From assembly GCA_902762785.1 (NCBI GenBank), contig CACWPL010000005.1, positions 1-64,000 on the forward strand: a stretch of 64,000 nt of DNA, in the 5' to 3' direction. Below the pieces are notes generated by a model. That model was given only the letters and a program-made list of their open reading frames with translations, was not told the origin of the DNA and did not search any database. Within the stretch, counting starts at the first letter, position 1. Each line of letters opens with the position of its first letter. The DNA comes from an uncultured Ruminococcus sp. (GTDB lineage: Bacteria; Bacillota; Clostridia; Oscillospirales; Ruminococcaceae). The position numbers and the translations under genes were made by a program. Shown piece by piece: positions 1 through 8,353 of this stretch.

Positions 1-654
1 GGCGAGCTTCTCCTTGACGGCCGCATCGGTGAAGATCTTCTTGACGCCGTTCTGGCAGTCATCGAAGTTGCCCTCGAGCGCGCAGACGGTGACGTTGCCG
101 CCCTCCTGGGTGGCCATCTGGCGCTTCTGCATGGACGATACGCCCTGCTCCGGGTAGAAGACCATGATGCTGGTGCCGGGGACGTCCTTGAAGCCCTCGA
201 GCGCGGCCTTGCCGGTGTCGCCGGAGGTGGCCACGAGGATCACGACCTGCTTGTCCTCGCCGTTCTTCTTGAGGGAGGTGGTCAGCAGGTAGGGCAGGAT
301 CTGGAGCGCCATGTCCTTGAAGGCGCAGGTCGGGCCATGCCAGAGCTCGAGGATCTGGGCGTCACCGAAGGCCTCGGTCAGCTCTGCGATCGCCTCGGTG
401 TCGAAGGCCTTGGTGTTGTAGGCGTTCGAGGTGCAGTAGGCGATCTCCTCGGGGGTGAAGTCGGTCAGGAACTTGCCGAACACGACGTTCGCGCGCTCCG
501 CATAGCTCATCTTGGCGAGCGCCTTGAGCTCGTCCATGGAGATCTGCGGGATCTCGGAGGGGATGAAGAGGCCGCCGTCCGCAGAGATGCCCTGCGCGAT
601 GGCCTGTGCGCTGGTCACTGCCAGGCTGCTGTCTCGTGTGCTTTTGTAGATCAT
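1..654 (-). CDS. thrC: Threonine synthase, N-terminal part (runs off window)
   Basis: This is the first 218 codons of threonine synthase, the PLP enzyme that converts O-phosphohomoserine to threonine in the cytoplasm; the C-terminus lies outside the window. The protein starts MIYKSTRDSSLAVTSAQAIA and carries the fold-II PLP signature GPTCAFKDMALQ, where the Lys is the expected Schiff-base residue, followed by the glycine-rich VATSGDTGKAAL loop that binds the cofactor phosphate. The ATG at 654 has an AAAGGATGG ribosome site about 10 nt upstream. It lies 44 bp downstream of yraN and may be read through from the rplS-yraN cluster; a small GAGCC/GGCTC hairpin sits in the gap. Family assignment is firm. 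Confidence 0.93.
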   Translation of the reverse strand, partial: MIYKSTRDSSLAVTSAQAIAQGISADGGLFIPSEIPQISMDELKALAKMSYAERANVVFGKFLTDFTPEEIAYCTSNAYNTKAFDTEAIAELTEAFGDAQILELWHGPTCAFKDMALQILPYLLTTSLKKNGEDKQVVILVATSGDTGKAALEGFKDVPGTSIMVFYPEQGVSSMQKRQMATQEGGNVTVCALEGNFDDCQNGVKKIFTDAAVKEKLA

Positions 655-698
655 AGATCGGATACCATCCTTTCGGGCCGCGAGCCTTTGGCTCTGGC

Positions 699-1094
699 TC
701 AGTATTTTTGGATATTATCATGAAAGTCGCTCTCATCGAAAGCGCTCTCAAGATGATCGATGTCGATGATGCGTCCCTGGTAGGTCGTGACCTCGGCGAT
801 GTCGTAGCGGAGATACCACTTCGACTCGTCGATGCCCTCCCTCTCGCAGTACGCATAGGCAGCGCGGATGAGCCGCGCCATCTTCTGCCTGTCCACGGCC
901 TCCATGCCGCTCTCGGACGCGCCGAGCCGGCGGGTCTTGACCTCCACGAAGCAGAGCTCCTCGCCGCGCGACGCGACAAGGTCGATCTCGCCGCCGCGGA
1001 TGCGGTAGCCCCTTGCGAGGATCTCATAGCCGAGCGCCTCCAGATAGTAGGCCACGGCTGCCTCGCCGAGGGCACCGGTCTCATGCGGTGTCAT
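699..1094 (-). CDS. yraN: UPF0102/YraN family endonuclease-like protein
   Basis: A 131-residue member of the YraN/UPF0102 family, which has a restriction-endonuclease-like (Holliday-junction-resolvase-like) fold and no settled function. The start [11 protein letters not shown] is followed by the family core [10 protein letters not shown] and FVEVKTRR, the E-D-ExK arrangement of PD-(D/E)xK nucleases. I chose the ATG at 1094 because it overlaps the rnhB stop codon by four bases (ATGA) and matches the family length; an upstream in-frame extension would lie inside rnhB. The order rbgA-rnhB-yraN behind rplS and lepB is conserved in Firmicutes. Confidence 0.9.
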   Translation of the reverse strand: MTPHETGALGEAAVAYYLEALGYEILARGYRIRGGEIDLVASRGEELCFVEVKTRRLGASESGMEAVDRQKMARLIRAAYAYCEREGIDESKWYLRYDIAEVTTYQGRIIDIDHLESAFDESDFHDNIQKY

Positions 1095-1714
1095 GGCAGG
1101 ATCTTTTTGAGGAAGGACGGCCGGTGGACGGGACTTGCGCCGTACTGCCGGATCGCGTCCGTGTGTGCCTTGGTGCCGTAGCCCTTGTGTGCCGCGAAGC
1201 CGTACTGCGGATACTGCGCGTCGAGCGCGAGCATGTAGCGGTCTCGGGCGACCTTCGCGAGGATGGACGCCGCCGCGATGGACGCGCTCGTGGCGTCCCC
1301 CTTGACGACCGTCTCCCCCGGCACAGTGAGCTGGGGCATCCTGTTGCCGTCCACCAGGACATAGGCGGGCGCCGTCCCCAGTCCCTCCACGGCACGCGTC
1401 ATGGCGAGCATGGCGGCCTGGAGGATGTTGAGCCGCTCGATCTCCTCGATGCTCGCGGTGGCGATGCACCAGGCAGCGGCCTTCTCCTGTATCTCATCGA
1501 AGAGCGCCTCGCGGCGCTTCTCGGAGAGCTTCTTGCTGTCGTCGAGTCCCTCGATGCCGTGGGCCTCCGGGAGGATGACGGCGGCGGCGTACACGTCACC
1601 GGCGAGGGGGCCGCGTCCGGCCTCGTCCACACCGCAGATGCTGCCGAACTGGGTCCGCATGGCGGTGTCGTAGTCGAGCATGCGCTGACGGCGCAGCAGC
1701 GTGTCCTCACGCAT
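1091..1714 (-). CDS. rnhB: Ribonuclease HII
   Basis: RNase HII of 207 residues cuts the RNA strand of RNA-DNA hybrids and removes misincorporated ribonucleotides from the chromosome. The type-2 signature [14 protein letters not shown] near residue 29 supplies the first catalytic Asp-Glu pair, and LVDGN plus the later [14 protein letters not shown] block supply the remaining acidic site and the conserved helix. The start [12 protein letters not shown] at 1714 overlaps the end of rbgA by 8 bp, and the stop overlaps the yraN start, so the three genes are translationally coupled. Confidence 0.95.
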   Translation of the reverse strand: MREDTLLRRQRMLDYDTAMRTQFGSICGVDEAGRGPLAGDVYAAAVILPEAHGIEGLDDSKKLSEKRREALFDEIQEKAAAWCIATASIEEIERLNILQAAMLAMTRAVEGLGTAPAYVLVDGNRMPQLTVPGETVVKGDATSASIAAASILAKVARDRYMLALDAQYPQYGFAAHKGYGTKAHTDAIRQYGASPVHRPSFLKKILP

Positions 1715-2594
1715 CGGCGGCCTCCTTGACGGGCGGACGCTCGAGCGTGATGCGGCCGAGCTTCGCGCCGCGGAAGTCGTCCAGGACGGTGATGGCCGCA
1801 CGCTCCGTGTCCACCACGGCACCGGGCAGCAGCATCCCGCGCTTGCGGCCGACCAGCTCCAGGAGCTCGTCACCGCGCGTCTTGTCCGTCTCGAGCTTGT
1901 AGCGCGCGAGGAGGGCGGCGGGGTATTCCTCATGGAGATACTCCAGCAGCAGCATCGCGAGCGCCTCGATGTCGAGCACCTGGTCGCGGATGGCGCCGGT
2001 GAAGGCCAGACGCCGCGCGGCGAGCTGGTCCTCCAGCTTCGGACGGAGCACGCCGGGCATGTCCAGAAACTCGGTCTGCGCATCGACCCTGACCCACTGC
2101 TTCGTGCGGGTGACGCCGGGACGGTCCTCGACCTTGGCGCGGTCGGCGCGTGCCATCTTATTGATGAAGCTCGACTTGCCGACGTTCGGGATGCCGACGA
2201 TCATCAGGCGCACGGGGCGCCCGATCTGGCCGGACGCCCTGCGCTTCTCCAGCAGCTCCGCCAGCATCTGCTCGCGGACGGTCGGGATAAAGCGCTTGGT
2301 GCCCTTGCCGCTGATGCAGTCGCACGCGAGGGCGGTGATGCCCTGCCGGCGATACCACTGCACCCACTGGTCGGTGAGGTTCGGGTCGGCGATGTCGGCC
2401 TTGTTGAGCAGCACCATGTAGGGCTTGCTCGCCACGAGCTGGGTCAGCTCCGGGTCGCAGCTCGACAGGGGGATGCGCGCATCCAGCACGGCCACCACGC
2501 CGTCCACAAGGGACAGGTTCGCGGCGATCATGCGGCGGGTCTTGGTCATGTGACCGGGGAACCACTGGATGTCGCTCATTTGGATCTCGGACAT
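1707..2594 (-). CDS. rbgA: Ribosome biogenesis GTPase RbgA (YlqF)
   Basis: RbgA is a circularly permuted GTPase needed for late assembly of the 50S subunit. At 295 residues it has the usual family length. The N-terminal [11 protein letters not shown] motif is diagnostic; the G4 motif NKAD comes before the P-loop [12 protein letters not shown], then the G2 threonine in [10 protein letters not shown] and the G3 DMPG, which is the permuted order. An ATG at 2594 follows GGAGG by four bases. Location directly behind rplS and the signal peptidases fits the Firmicute cluster and its role in ribosome assembly. Confidence 0.95.
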   Translation of the reverse strand: MSEIQMSDIQWFPGHMTKTRRMIAANLSLVDGVVAVLDARIPLSSCDPELTQLVASKPYMVLLNKADIADPNLTDQWVQWYRRQGITALACDCISGKGTKRFIPTVREQMLAELLEKRRASGQIGRPVRLMIVGIPNVGKSSFINKMARADRAKVEDRPGVTRTKQWVRVDAQTEFLDMPGVLRPKLEDQLAARRLAFTGAIRDQVLDIEALAMLLLEYLHEEYPAALLARYKLETDKTRGDELLELVGRKRGMLLPGAVVDTERAAITVLDDFRGAKLGRITLERPPVKEAADA

Positions 2595-2655
2595 GATGCC
2601 TCCTATCTTACTTATAAGAGCTTACTTATCAAAGGGTCTTACGATATAGAGAATA

Positions 2656-3267
2656 TCAATACAGCGACTTGACATCCGGCTTGATGCGGAAGATCACATG
2701 CCCCTCGATCTCGTCGAGCGGCACGAGGCCGACGTCGCCATAGCGGCTGTCCATCGAGACAGAGCGGTTATCGCCCATGACGAAGACGAATCCCTCCGGG
2801 ATCACGATGGGGTACTCGAAAGCCGCATTGACCGCAGGTGCGGTCGTGACGCTGTTGATGTAGGGCTCGTCGAGCGGGGAGTCGTTCAGGTAGACGATGC
2901 CGCGGCTAAAGTCCATGTCGAGCTTCTGGCCGGCGGTCGCGATGACGCGCTTGACGATGACCTTGTGCAGGCCCTCGGAGAGGTAGGTCTCCCCGGTCTC
3001 GGCGTCGAGATGGCCGGCGCTCGCGGTATTGATGATGATGATGTCGCCGCATTCCGGGTCACGGTCAAGTGCATTGACCAGGAGCTGGTCGCTGTTCTCG
3101 AGCGTCGGCAGCATGGAGTCCCCCTGCACAGAGGCGAAGCGGAACACATAGATGCACAGGAGCACGATGCAGAACAGCGTCACGAGCGCATAATCCAAAA
3201 TATCGACCACGACGCCGATCAGCTCGTGCGCCAGCTTGTTCTTAGAAAATCGGATATACTCCCGCAT
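2656..3267 (-). CDS. lepB: Signal peptidase I (second of a tandem pair)
   Basis: Type I signal peptidase, a membrane protease that removes signal peptides of exported proteins. One N-terminal transmembrane segment (about residues 25-45) leads into the catalytic motif QGDSMLPTL with the Ser nucleophile. The general-base Lys is in VKRVIATAG and the C-terminal box is VMGDNRSVSMDSR. The 203-residue length is typical of Gram-positive SipS-like enzymes. It is 12 bp downstream of a second signal peptidase gene, so they are probably cotranscribed. An ATG at 3267 has GGAGG six bases upstream. Confidence 0.94.
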   Translation of the reverse strand: MREYIRFSKNKLAHELIGVVVDILDYALVTLFCIVLLCIYVFRFASVQGDSMLPTLENSDQLLVNALDRDPECGDIIIINTASAGHLDAETGETYLSEGLHKVIVKRVIATAGQKLDMDFSRGIVYLNDSPLDEPYINSVTTAPAVNAAFEYPIVIPEGFVFVMGDNRSVSMDSRYGDVGLVPLDEIEGHVIFRIKPDVKSLY

Positions 3268-3279
3268 GGCGCGCCTCCG

Positions 3280-4080
3280 TCACTTGACGAAGCCGAGCTG
3301 GGAGCCCGGGGAATAGCGGAAATAGGTCGTCCCCAGCACCTTCTCGACCGGCACGAGGCCCACAGCGGGGCTGCGGCTGTCGGTGGAGTGGTTGCGGTTG
3401 TCGCCCATGACGAACACATACCCCTCGGGGATCGTGATCGGGTAGCTGAAGGCGCCGTCGTTGGTGAGCGTCGCCTCGTTGATATAGGGCTCATCCTGGA
3501 GCTGACCGTCGATGTAGACGCGGCCCTCGGCCGTGTCGATGTCGATCTCCTCCCCGGCCACGGCGATGACGCGCTTGATGATGCACTCATTGAGCGAATA
3601 GCCGCTCGACACCGGCGTGCCGTCCGCGCCGAAGATCAGGCCGCCCTCGTCGTCATTGACGACCACGATGTCGCCCTTCTTGGGGGTATAGCACAGGCGG
3701 AGCATCGCGAGGCGGTCACCGTTGGTGAGCGTCGGGTTCATCGAGCTGCCCTCCACGGTCACAGGCCTTGCCAGATACGAGAAGATGAACAGGATCACGA
3801 ACACCGAGGTCAGCACGGTCTCCAGGATCTCCATCACATCGTTGAACATCGCCTTCGGAGAGAAGGGCGGCTTTTCAGTATTTTCACCCTCTTCCCCCTC
3901 TTCGCCCTCTTCGGCATCCTCAGACGGCTCAGCGTCCCCCTCCGCGGTCTCGGCCGCAGACTGGGGCTCCTCGGGGGTCTTGGTCTCCTCGGCGGGCGCG
4001 GTCTCCTCGGGAGTCTTGGCCTCCTCGGCGGGCGCGGTCTCCTCGGCGGGGAGCGTCTTCTCCGTCTCGTTCTCTTGCAT
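3280..4080 (-). CDS. lepB: Signal peptidase I with long acidic N-terminal tail
   Basis: A second type I signal peptidase. Residues 1 to about 70 form a Glu/Pro/Ala/Thr-rich low-complexity tail with repeated PAEETAPAEE and TPEE units, followed by one transmembrane segment, the Ser nucleophile in VEGSSMNPTL, the Lys in IIKRVIAVAG and the VMGDNRNHSTDSR box. The tail would sit in the cytoplasm. I chose the ATG at 4080: GAGGG at 4087-4091 touches the earlier ATG at 4086 but is six bases from this one. The pair differ clearly in sequence, so they probably have different substrate preference or expression; that last point is inference. Confidence 0.9.
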   Translation of the reverse strand: MQENETEKTLPAEETAPAEEAKTPEETAPAEETKTPEEPQSAAETAEGDAEPSEDAEEGEEGEEGENTEKPPFSPKAMFNDVMEILETVLTSVFVILFIFSYLARPVTVEGSSMNPTLTNGDRLAMLRLCYTPKKGDIVVVNDDEGGLIFGADGTPVSSGYSLNECIIKRVIAVAGEEIDIDTAEGRVYIDGQLQDEPYINEATLTNDGAFSYPITIPEGYVFVMGDNRNHSTDSRSPAVGLVPVEKVLGTTYFRYSPGSQLGFVK

Positions 4081-4178
4081 ATCCATCCCTCACTTCATGT
4101 AGGATACCGGCGGTATCTCGTGCGCCGGTCAGGCTCCCGTCACGCCGGGAGATGCGTCATTTTCATGATAAAGATAGC

Positions 4179-4199
4179 AAAAAAGGGACGTACCGTCCC
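4179..4199 (-). terminator. Hairpin plus T-run behind rplS
   Basis: On the minus strand GGGACG-GTA-CGTCCC is followed by TTTTTTGC, a short Rho-independent terminator. A second hairpin (ACCGGC-TTTAT-GCCGGT, 4224-4242) lies between it and rplS. Together they would separate most rplS transcription from the signal peptidase genes. Confidence 0.6.
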
Positions 4200-4269
4200 C
4201 CCTTGCCCTGCATGGCGGCCGCATACCGGCATAAAGCCGGTACACAGCAGCGCATCCAAATGTATTCGG

Positions 4270-4611
4270 TCAGATGAGCTCCTTGACCTTGGCGGCCTTG
4301 CCCACTCTGTCGCGGAGGTAGTAGAGCTTCGCTCTGCGTACCTTACCGTGTCTTACCAGCTCGACCTTGTCTACCACCGGGCTGTGCAGCGGGAACACGC
4401 GCTCGATGCCCGTGCCGTGTGCGACACGTCTAACGGTGAAGGTCTCGCTGATGCCGCCGTGCTTCTTGGCGATGACAGTGCCCTCGAATACCTGGATACG
4501 GCTCTTGTCGCCCTCCTGGATACGAACGTGTACCTTGACGGTATCGCCGATACGGATCTCCGGGGCGTTCTCCTTCATGCTTGCTGCGCTGATCGTCTTA
4601 AGTGCATCCAT
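4270..4611 (-). CDS. rplS: 50S ribosomal protein L19
   Basis: Ribosomal protein L19, at the subunit interface near the 16S rRNA contacts of the 50S subunit. The 113-residue protein has the family blocks [17 protein letters not shown] and [13 protein letters not shown], then [22 protein letters not shown] and the basic C-terminal half with [23 protein letters not shown] lies eight bases before the ATG. It is preceded by a strong promoter and an untranslated leader of about 220 nt. Confidence 0.97.
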   Translation of the reverse strand: MDALKTISAASMKENAPEIRIGDTVKVHVRIQEGDKSRIQVFEGTVIAKKHGGISETFTVRRVAHGTGIERVFPLHSPVVDKVELVRHGKVRRAKLYYLRDRVGKAAKVKELI

Positions 4612-4870
4612 TGTGATTACCTCCTGATAATTTCCGCTTCTTCATACGCGCCGCCCGCCGCCCGGATGCAGCATCATACCGGGGACTGCCGTGCCGCCGC
4701 CTTCCTGTACAGGTGCAGGTCATCGCCTGCTGCGGACCGGCGCACGCCAGAGGATGAAACGATCTAATGTCTTACGGCATTAGCCTCGTCGACGGCCGCG
4801 TGGACACACGCCTCCCCCGACGGACTTCAAATGCATTTGTTATTATACCATATCCTGACGGAAAAAGCAA
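4612..4870 (-). promoter_or_regulatory. rplS promoter and long 5' leader
   Basis: The -35 TTGCTT (4865-4870) and -10 TATAAT (4842-4847) are separated by 17 bp. Transcription from here gives a leader of about 220 nt before rplS. The leader holds a stem around 4772-4794 (CTAATG pairing with CATTAG) and several GC-rich stems. A structured L19 leader is known in Firmicutes, so autogenous control is plausible, but I cannot match the published consensus by eye. Confidence 0.65.
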
Positions 4871-4876
4871 GTGTTT

Positions 4877-5521
4877 TCAGAAAAAAACTTTCCCGTCCAA
4901 GCAAAATATCTTCGTCCGGCAGATGCGGCGGCACTGGACCGCCCCTTCCGTGAAGGCCGTGAACGCGTCGGTGACGACCGAGGCGTTCAGATTCCCCTCG
5001 TTCCCGGCGGGCAGACGGAGGGTCAGGGTCAGGCCGTCCGGCGTCTCCTCGACGGCCTCCTGCGTGATCTGCGGGCGGATGTCGACGGTCTTCATCCCCT
5101 TTTTCGTCTTCTTCTCGATGGGGATGCTCTCCTGCGCGAGGAAGGCCTCCCAGCGCACGCGGACGTCCTGCCCTGTCAGCGTGATCTCGTAGACGGCGCT
5201 GCCGATCTCGACGGCCTCGCGTCCCGGTGTCCCCACCCGCAGGGCACGCAGCCCCTCCGGAAGGGCGGCGTTCAGGCGCGTGAGGATCTCGTCCTCGGGC
5301 ACCTCCTCGGTCAGGCGGACGTCCATGCACTCGCACAGGCTCTCCGCCCCCAGGCTCAGCGCGAGCGGGAACATGAGGTACAGATGCGGATGGAACCCCT
5401 CCGTATACCACGCAGGCAAGCCGCTGCGGCGTATCGCGCGGATCATGCAGCGGTTCAGGTCGAGGTGGGAGATGTAGCGCAGGCTCCCGGTCTTGGCAAA
5501 TTCGATGCGATAGTCCTTCAT
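4877..5521 (-). CDS. DUF2344 (TIGR03936) radical-SAM-linked protein
   Basis: A 214-residue member of the DUF2344/TIGR03936 family, found beside or fused to radical SAM proteins and of unknown function. It opens with MKDYRIEFAKTGSLRYISHL, the family hallmark, followed by the WYTEGFHPHLYLMFPLALSLG block. The ATG at 5521 overlaps the stop of the upstream radical SAM gene by four bases (ATGA), so they are coupled and probably act together. In many clostridia this pair precedes rng and rplU-prp-rpmA-obgE; here rng is absent from the window and the rplU group is about 16 kb away. Confidence 0.88.
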   Translation of the reverse strand: MKDYRIEFAKTGSLRYISHLDLNRCMIRAIRRSGLPAWYTEGFHPHLYLMFPLALSLGAESLCECMDVRLTEEVPEDEILTRLNAALPEGLRALRVGTPGREAVEIGSAVYEITLTGQDVRVRWEAFLAQESIPIEKKTKKGMKTVDIRPQITQEAVEETPDGLTLTLRLPAGNEGNLNASVVTDAFTAFTEGAVQCRRICRTKIFCLDGKVFF

Positions 5522-7371
5522 GCGTCGCCCTCCTTCGGGAAGCACGGGCGGCCGAGGACCTTGTTCGCGCCGCATCCCGCGCAATGCTCGCGGCAGGACG
5601 GCGTCGTCACGCCCTGATGCGCCAGCTCGTTCTCACGGATGAGGAATCGCTTGGAGACCATATAGTCCAGATGGTCCCACGGCATGACCTCGTCATAGGG
5701 GCGCGTCCGATTGGCGTAGAACGCAGGATCCAGGCCGTTCTTCTCGAACGCCGCGTACCATCTCTGGGCATCGAAGAACTCGTCCCAGCTCTCGAGCTTG
5801 CCGCCCGCCGCCCAGACGTCATACAGCACCGCCCCAAGGCGCCGGTCGCCGCGTGCGAGGGCGGCCTCCATCTGGGAGATGTCGGAGACGTGCATGCTGG
5901 CCTTGATCTTCTTGGACTTGATCGCGCGGCGCAGCACCTGCTGGCGGCGGATGATCTCGTCCTTCTCCACCTGCGGCTCGAACTCGAAGGCCGTGAAGGG
6001 CTTCGGCACGAAGGTCGCCGTGGAGATGCTCACCTGGAGCTTGCCCTTGGCACGCCCGGGCATGTCGTAGAAGAGGTTCACGACCTTCTGGGCGAGGTCG
6101 GCGATGCCCTCGATGTCCTCGTCCGTCTCGGTGGGGAGGCCCATCATGAAATAGAGCTTGACCTGCGTATAGCCGCCCTCGAAGGCGATGGTGCAGGTAC
6201 GCATCAGCTCCTCCTCGGTGACGTTCTTGTTGATGACGTCGCGCAGGCGCTGTGTCCCGGCCTCGGGCGCGAAGGTCAGTCCGCTCTTGCGGATGGTCGT
6301 GACCTTCTCCAGCACGTCCTTGGAAAAATTATCCACGCGCAGAGACGGCAGCGAGAGGTTGATGTGCCGCTCGGCCGTGTAGCAGAGCAGATCGTCGAGC
6401 ACCTCCCGGATGCGGGAATGGTCGGACGTGGACAGCGAGGACAGGCTCAGCTCGTCATAGCCGGTGGACTCGCAGAGGGCGCGGCCCTGGGCGCAGATGG
6501 TCTCCGGGGACTTCTCGCGGAAAGGCCGATACAGCGACCCTGCCTGACAGAACCGGCACCCGCGGATGCACCCGCGCAGCACCTCGACGGACACGCGGTC
6601 GTGGACGATCTCAATGAAGGGGACGACCACGCTGTCCGGGTAGAAGGACTTGTCCATGTCCGTCATGACGCGCTTGGTGACGACCGCCGGGGCGCCGTCG
6701 CGGGGGGTGACGGCCTCGATCGTGCCGTCCTCATGATACGTCACATCATACAGCGACGGCACATAGACGCCGGGGATCTTCGCGGCCTCGCGCAGGAACG
6801 CCGAACGCGTCGCGCCCGCATCGCGCATGGTGCGGTAGAGGTCCATCAGCTCCAAATTGACCTCCTCGCCCTCTCCCAAAATGAAGAGGTCGAAAAAATC
6901 GCAGAGCGGCTCGGCATTGCACGCGCACGGCCCGCCCGCACAGACGATGGGCGCGATGGCCTCGCCGCGCTCGGACTGCCGGATCGGGACGCCCGCGAGG
7001 TCGAGCATGTTCAGGATGGCGGTGAAGCTCATCTCATATTGCAGCGTGAAGCCGATGAAGTCGAACGCACGGATGGGGTCGCGGCTCTCGAGGCCGTAGA
7101 GCGGGATGCCCTCGCGGCGCATGACGGCCTCATAGTCCGGCCAAGGTGCGAACACGCGCTCGCACCAGTAATTTTCCCGCGAATTGATGAGGGAATAGAG
7201 GATCTTCATGCCAAGGTGGCTCATGCCGACATCGTAGATGTCCGGGAAGCAGAAGGCGAAGCGGACGTCGACCTTGTCCCTGTCCTTCACCACCTGGCCG
7301 ACCTCGCCGCCGCTGTAGCGGGAGGGGCGCTGCACCTCGAGCAGGTGCGCTTCGATCTTGTCTTTGAGCAT
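5518..7371 (-). CDS. TIGR03960-family B12-binding-type radical SAM protein
   Basis: A 617-residue radical SAM protein of the TIGR03960 type. The N-terminal half resembles a cobalamin-binding-like domain (CFPDIYDVGMSHLGMKILY), and the radical SAM cluster motif CIRGCRFC (CxxxCxxC) follows at about residue 255, with later family blocks such as GLTFAPEAGTQRLRDVINK. The substrate is unknown; a role in RNA or ribosome modification has been suggested from its gene context. The start MLKDKIEAHLLEVQRPSRYS at 7371 has a GGAAG site and its own promoter upstream. It is translationally coupled to the DUF2344 gene. Confidence 0.9.
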   Translation of the reverse strand: MLKDKIEAHLLEVQRPSRYSGGEVGQVVKDRDKVDVRFAFCFPDIYDVGMSHLGMKILYSLINSRENYWCERVFAPWPDYEAVMRREGIPLYGLESRDPIRAFDFIGFTLQYEMSFTAILNMLDLAGVPIRQSERGEAIAPIVCAGGPCACNAEPLCDFFDLFILGEGEEVNLELMDLYRTMRDAGATRSAFLREAAKIPGVYVPSLYDVTYHEDGTIEAVTPRDGAPAVVTKRVMTDMDKSFYPDSVVVPFIEIVHDRVSVEVLRGCIRGCRFCQAGSLYRPFREKSPETICAQGRALCESTGYDELSLSSLSTSDHSRIREVLDDLLCYTAERHINLSLPSLRVDNFSKDVLEKVTTIRKSGLTFAPEAGTQRLRDVINKNVTEEELMRTCTIAFEGGYTQVKLYFMMGLPTETDEDIEGIADLAQKVVNLFYDMPGRAKGKLQVSISTATFVPKPFTAFEFEPQVEKDEIIRRQQVLRRAIKSKKIKASMHVSDISQMEAALARGDRRLGAVLYDVWAAGGKLESWDEFFDAQRWYAAFEKNGLDPAFYANRTRPYDEVMPWDHLDYMVSKRFLIRENELAHQGVTTPSCREHCAGCGANKVLGRPCFPKEGDA

Positions 7372-7420
7372 ATCGTTACTTCCTTGCTTTGGTCGGGCAA
7401 TGCCCGTTTTGGGTATTTTT

Positions 7421-7449
7421 ATTGTAGCATACTTTTGGGGGGATGTCAA
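7421..7449 (-). promoter_or_regulatory. Sigma-A promoter of the radical SAM/DUF2344 operon
   Basis: TTGACA (7444-7449), a 17-bp spacer and TACAAT (7421-7426) on the minus strand. The -35 box overlaps the stop end of the upstream protease gene. A CGGGCATTGCCCG inverted repeat lies in the leader. Confidence 0.8.
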
Positions 7450-7991
7450 CCGCTGACCTCCGCCGCCCCAAGGTAGACCGCCATCCCATACAAGAACGGC
7501 GATGTGACGTGCATCCGCATCATCCACACGACAAAGCCCGCCGCCATCCCCACGCAGACGATCCGCCGCACGCGCTCGCCCGTCTCTCCGAGAAAAAGCC
7601 CCAGCGCCGTGCCGCCGTCGAGCAGACGGTACGGGAGCAGGTTGAACGTGCCCATGGCCAGATGCAGGAGCGCCGTCTCGTGCCGGACGCGCCAGAGCAA
7701 GACCGCGGCGAGCAGGTTCACCGCCGGGCCGCTCAGGCAGACGGCGAGCGCCTGTCCGCGCGTGAGGAGGGCGCGGCGCGGGCGCATGCGCATCCCGGCG
7801 GCCGAGAGGCGCACCTCCCGGAGCCCCGCGCGGGTCGCCCAGAGCGCGGCGCCGTGCCCCAGCTCGTGCAGGAGGCAGACCCCCAGCGTCACCAGGACGA
7901 GCGTCCGCCGGTCCAGGCAGCACGCGGCCGCTACGACCGCCGGGAATCCGAACCCCACCACGATCCGGCATCCGCCGATCCTCAGCTCCAA
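7446..7991 (-). CDS. SpoIVFB-like M50 site-2 metalloprotease
   Basis: A compact (181-residue) intramembrane zinc metalloprotease of the M50 family. The zinc motif is HELGH in LLHELGHGAALW and the third ligand is in FNLLPYRLLDGG, the NPxPxxxLDGG equivalent; at least four hydrophobic segments surround them. Gene order supports SpoIVFB: in clostridia spoIVFB sits just upstream of the TIGR03960 and TIGR03936 genes, as here. SpoIVFB of Bacillus, which processes pro-sigma-K, is about 100 residues longer. No ATG fits, so I used the TTG at 7991, which overlaps the upstream stop codon; a GTG slightly downstream is an alternative. Confidence 0.78.
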   Translation of the reverse strand: MELRIGGCRIVVGFGFPAVVAAACCLDRRTLVLVTLGVCLLHELGHGAALWATRAGLREVRLSAAGMRMRPRRALLTRGQALAVCLSGPAVNLLAAVLLWRVRHETALLHLAMGTFNLLPYRLLDGGTALGLFLGETGERVRRIVCVGMAAGFVVWMMRMHVTSPFLYGMAVYLGAAEVSG

Positions 7992-8260
7992 AGCTGCGCC
8001 ACGGTCTGCACGCATGCCGCCGCCCATGCCGCGTCCGGCGCCTCCGTGCGCGTGCGGAACGTCTCCGCGACCGCCGCGAACGCCTCCCGGTCGAAGAGCC
8101 GCAGCACCAGCACCGCCGTCAGCAGCAGGATGCAGACGATGTACTGCATGAAGAACACGTCCCCCGCGCACGGCGCTTCCCCCGCGGGGCGCTTCTCGAT
8201 CGTCGGCGGCTGCCATCCGCTGCCGTCCTCCTCCGGGATCTCTACGATGACCTCTTCCAT
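7982..8260 (-). CDS. Small single-pass membrane protein (SpoIVFA position)
   Basis: A 92-residue protein, MEEVIVEIPEEDGSGWQPPT at the start, with an acidic N-terminus, one transmembrane segment (about residues 38-55) and a short C-terminal helix. It has an AAAGGAG site before the ATG and overlaps the M50 protease gene. I do not recognise a named family. It occupies the place of spoIVFA in the clostridial cluster but lacks any LytM/M23 domain, so it may be a minimal regulator of the protease; that is inference. A sigma-E-like promoter may lie upstream (GCATTTT, 14 bp, CATAGCAT, 8298-8326) but it overlaps the spoVM terminator and is weak evidence. Confidence 0.72.
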   Translation of the reverse strand: MEEVIVEIPEEDGSGWQPPTIEKRPAGEAPCAGDVFFMQYIVCILLLTAVLVLRLFDREAFAAVAETFRTRTEAPDAAWAAACVQTVAQLWS

Positions 8261-8316
8261 CCGGCATCGCTCCTTTCCGGCGTCCTCCGCCTCTTCGATG
8301 CTATGCCGGACGGGAC

Positions 8317-8348
8317 AAAAAAATGCCCCCTTTCCTGCGAAAGGGGGC
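8317..8348 (-). terminator. Rho-independent terminator behind spoVM
   Basis: Minus strand GCCCCCTTT-CGCAGG-AAAGGGGGC followed by seven T residues. It closes the long yicC-to-spoVM gene run. Confidence 0.9.
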
Positions 8349-8353
8349 GGCGC

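Noticed and set aside
2698..4767. Long plus-strand open frame opposite both signal peptidases and rplS
   Set aside because: It is antisense to three well-supported genes and shows only composition typical of mirrored GC-rich codons.
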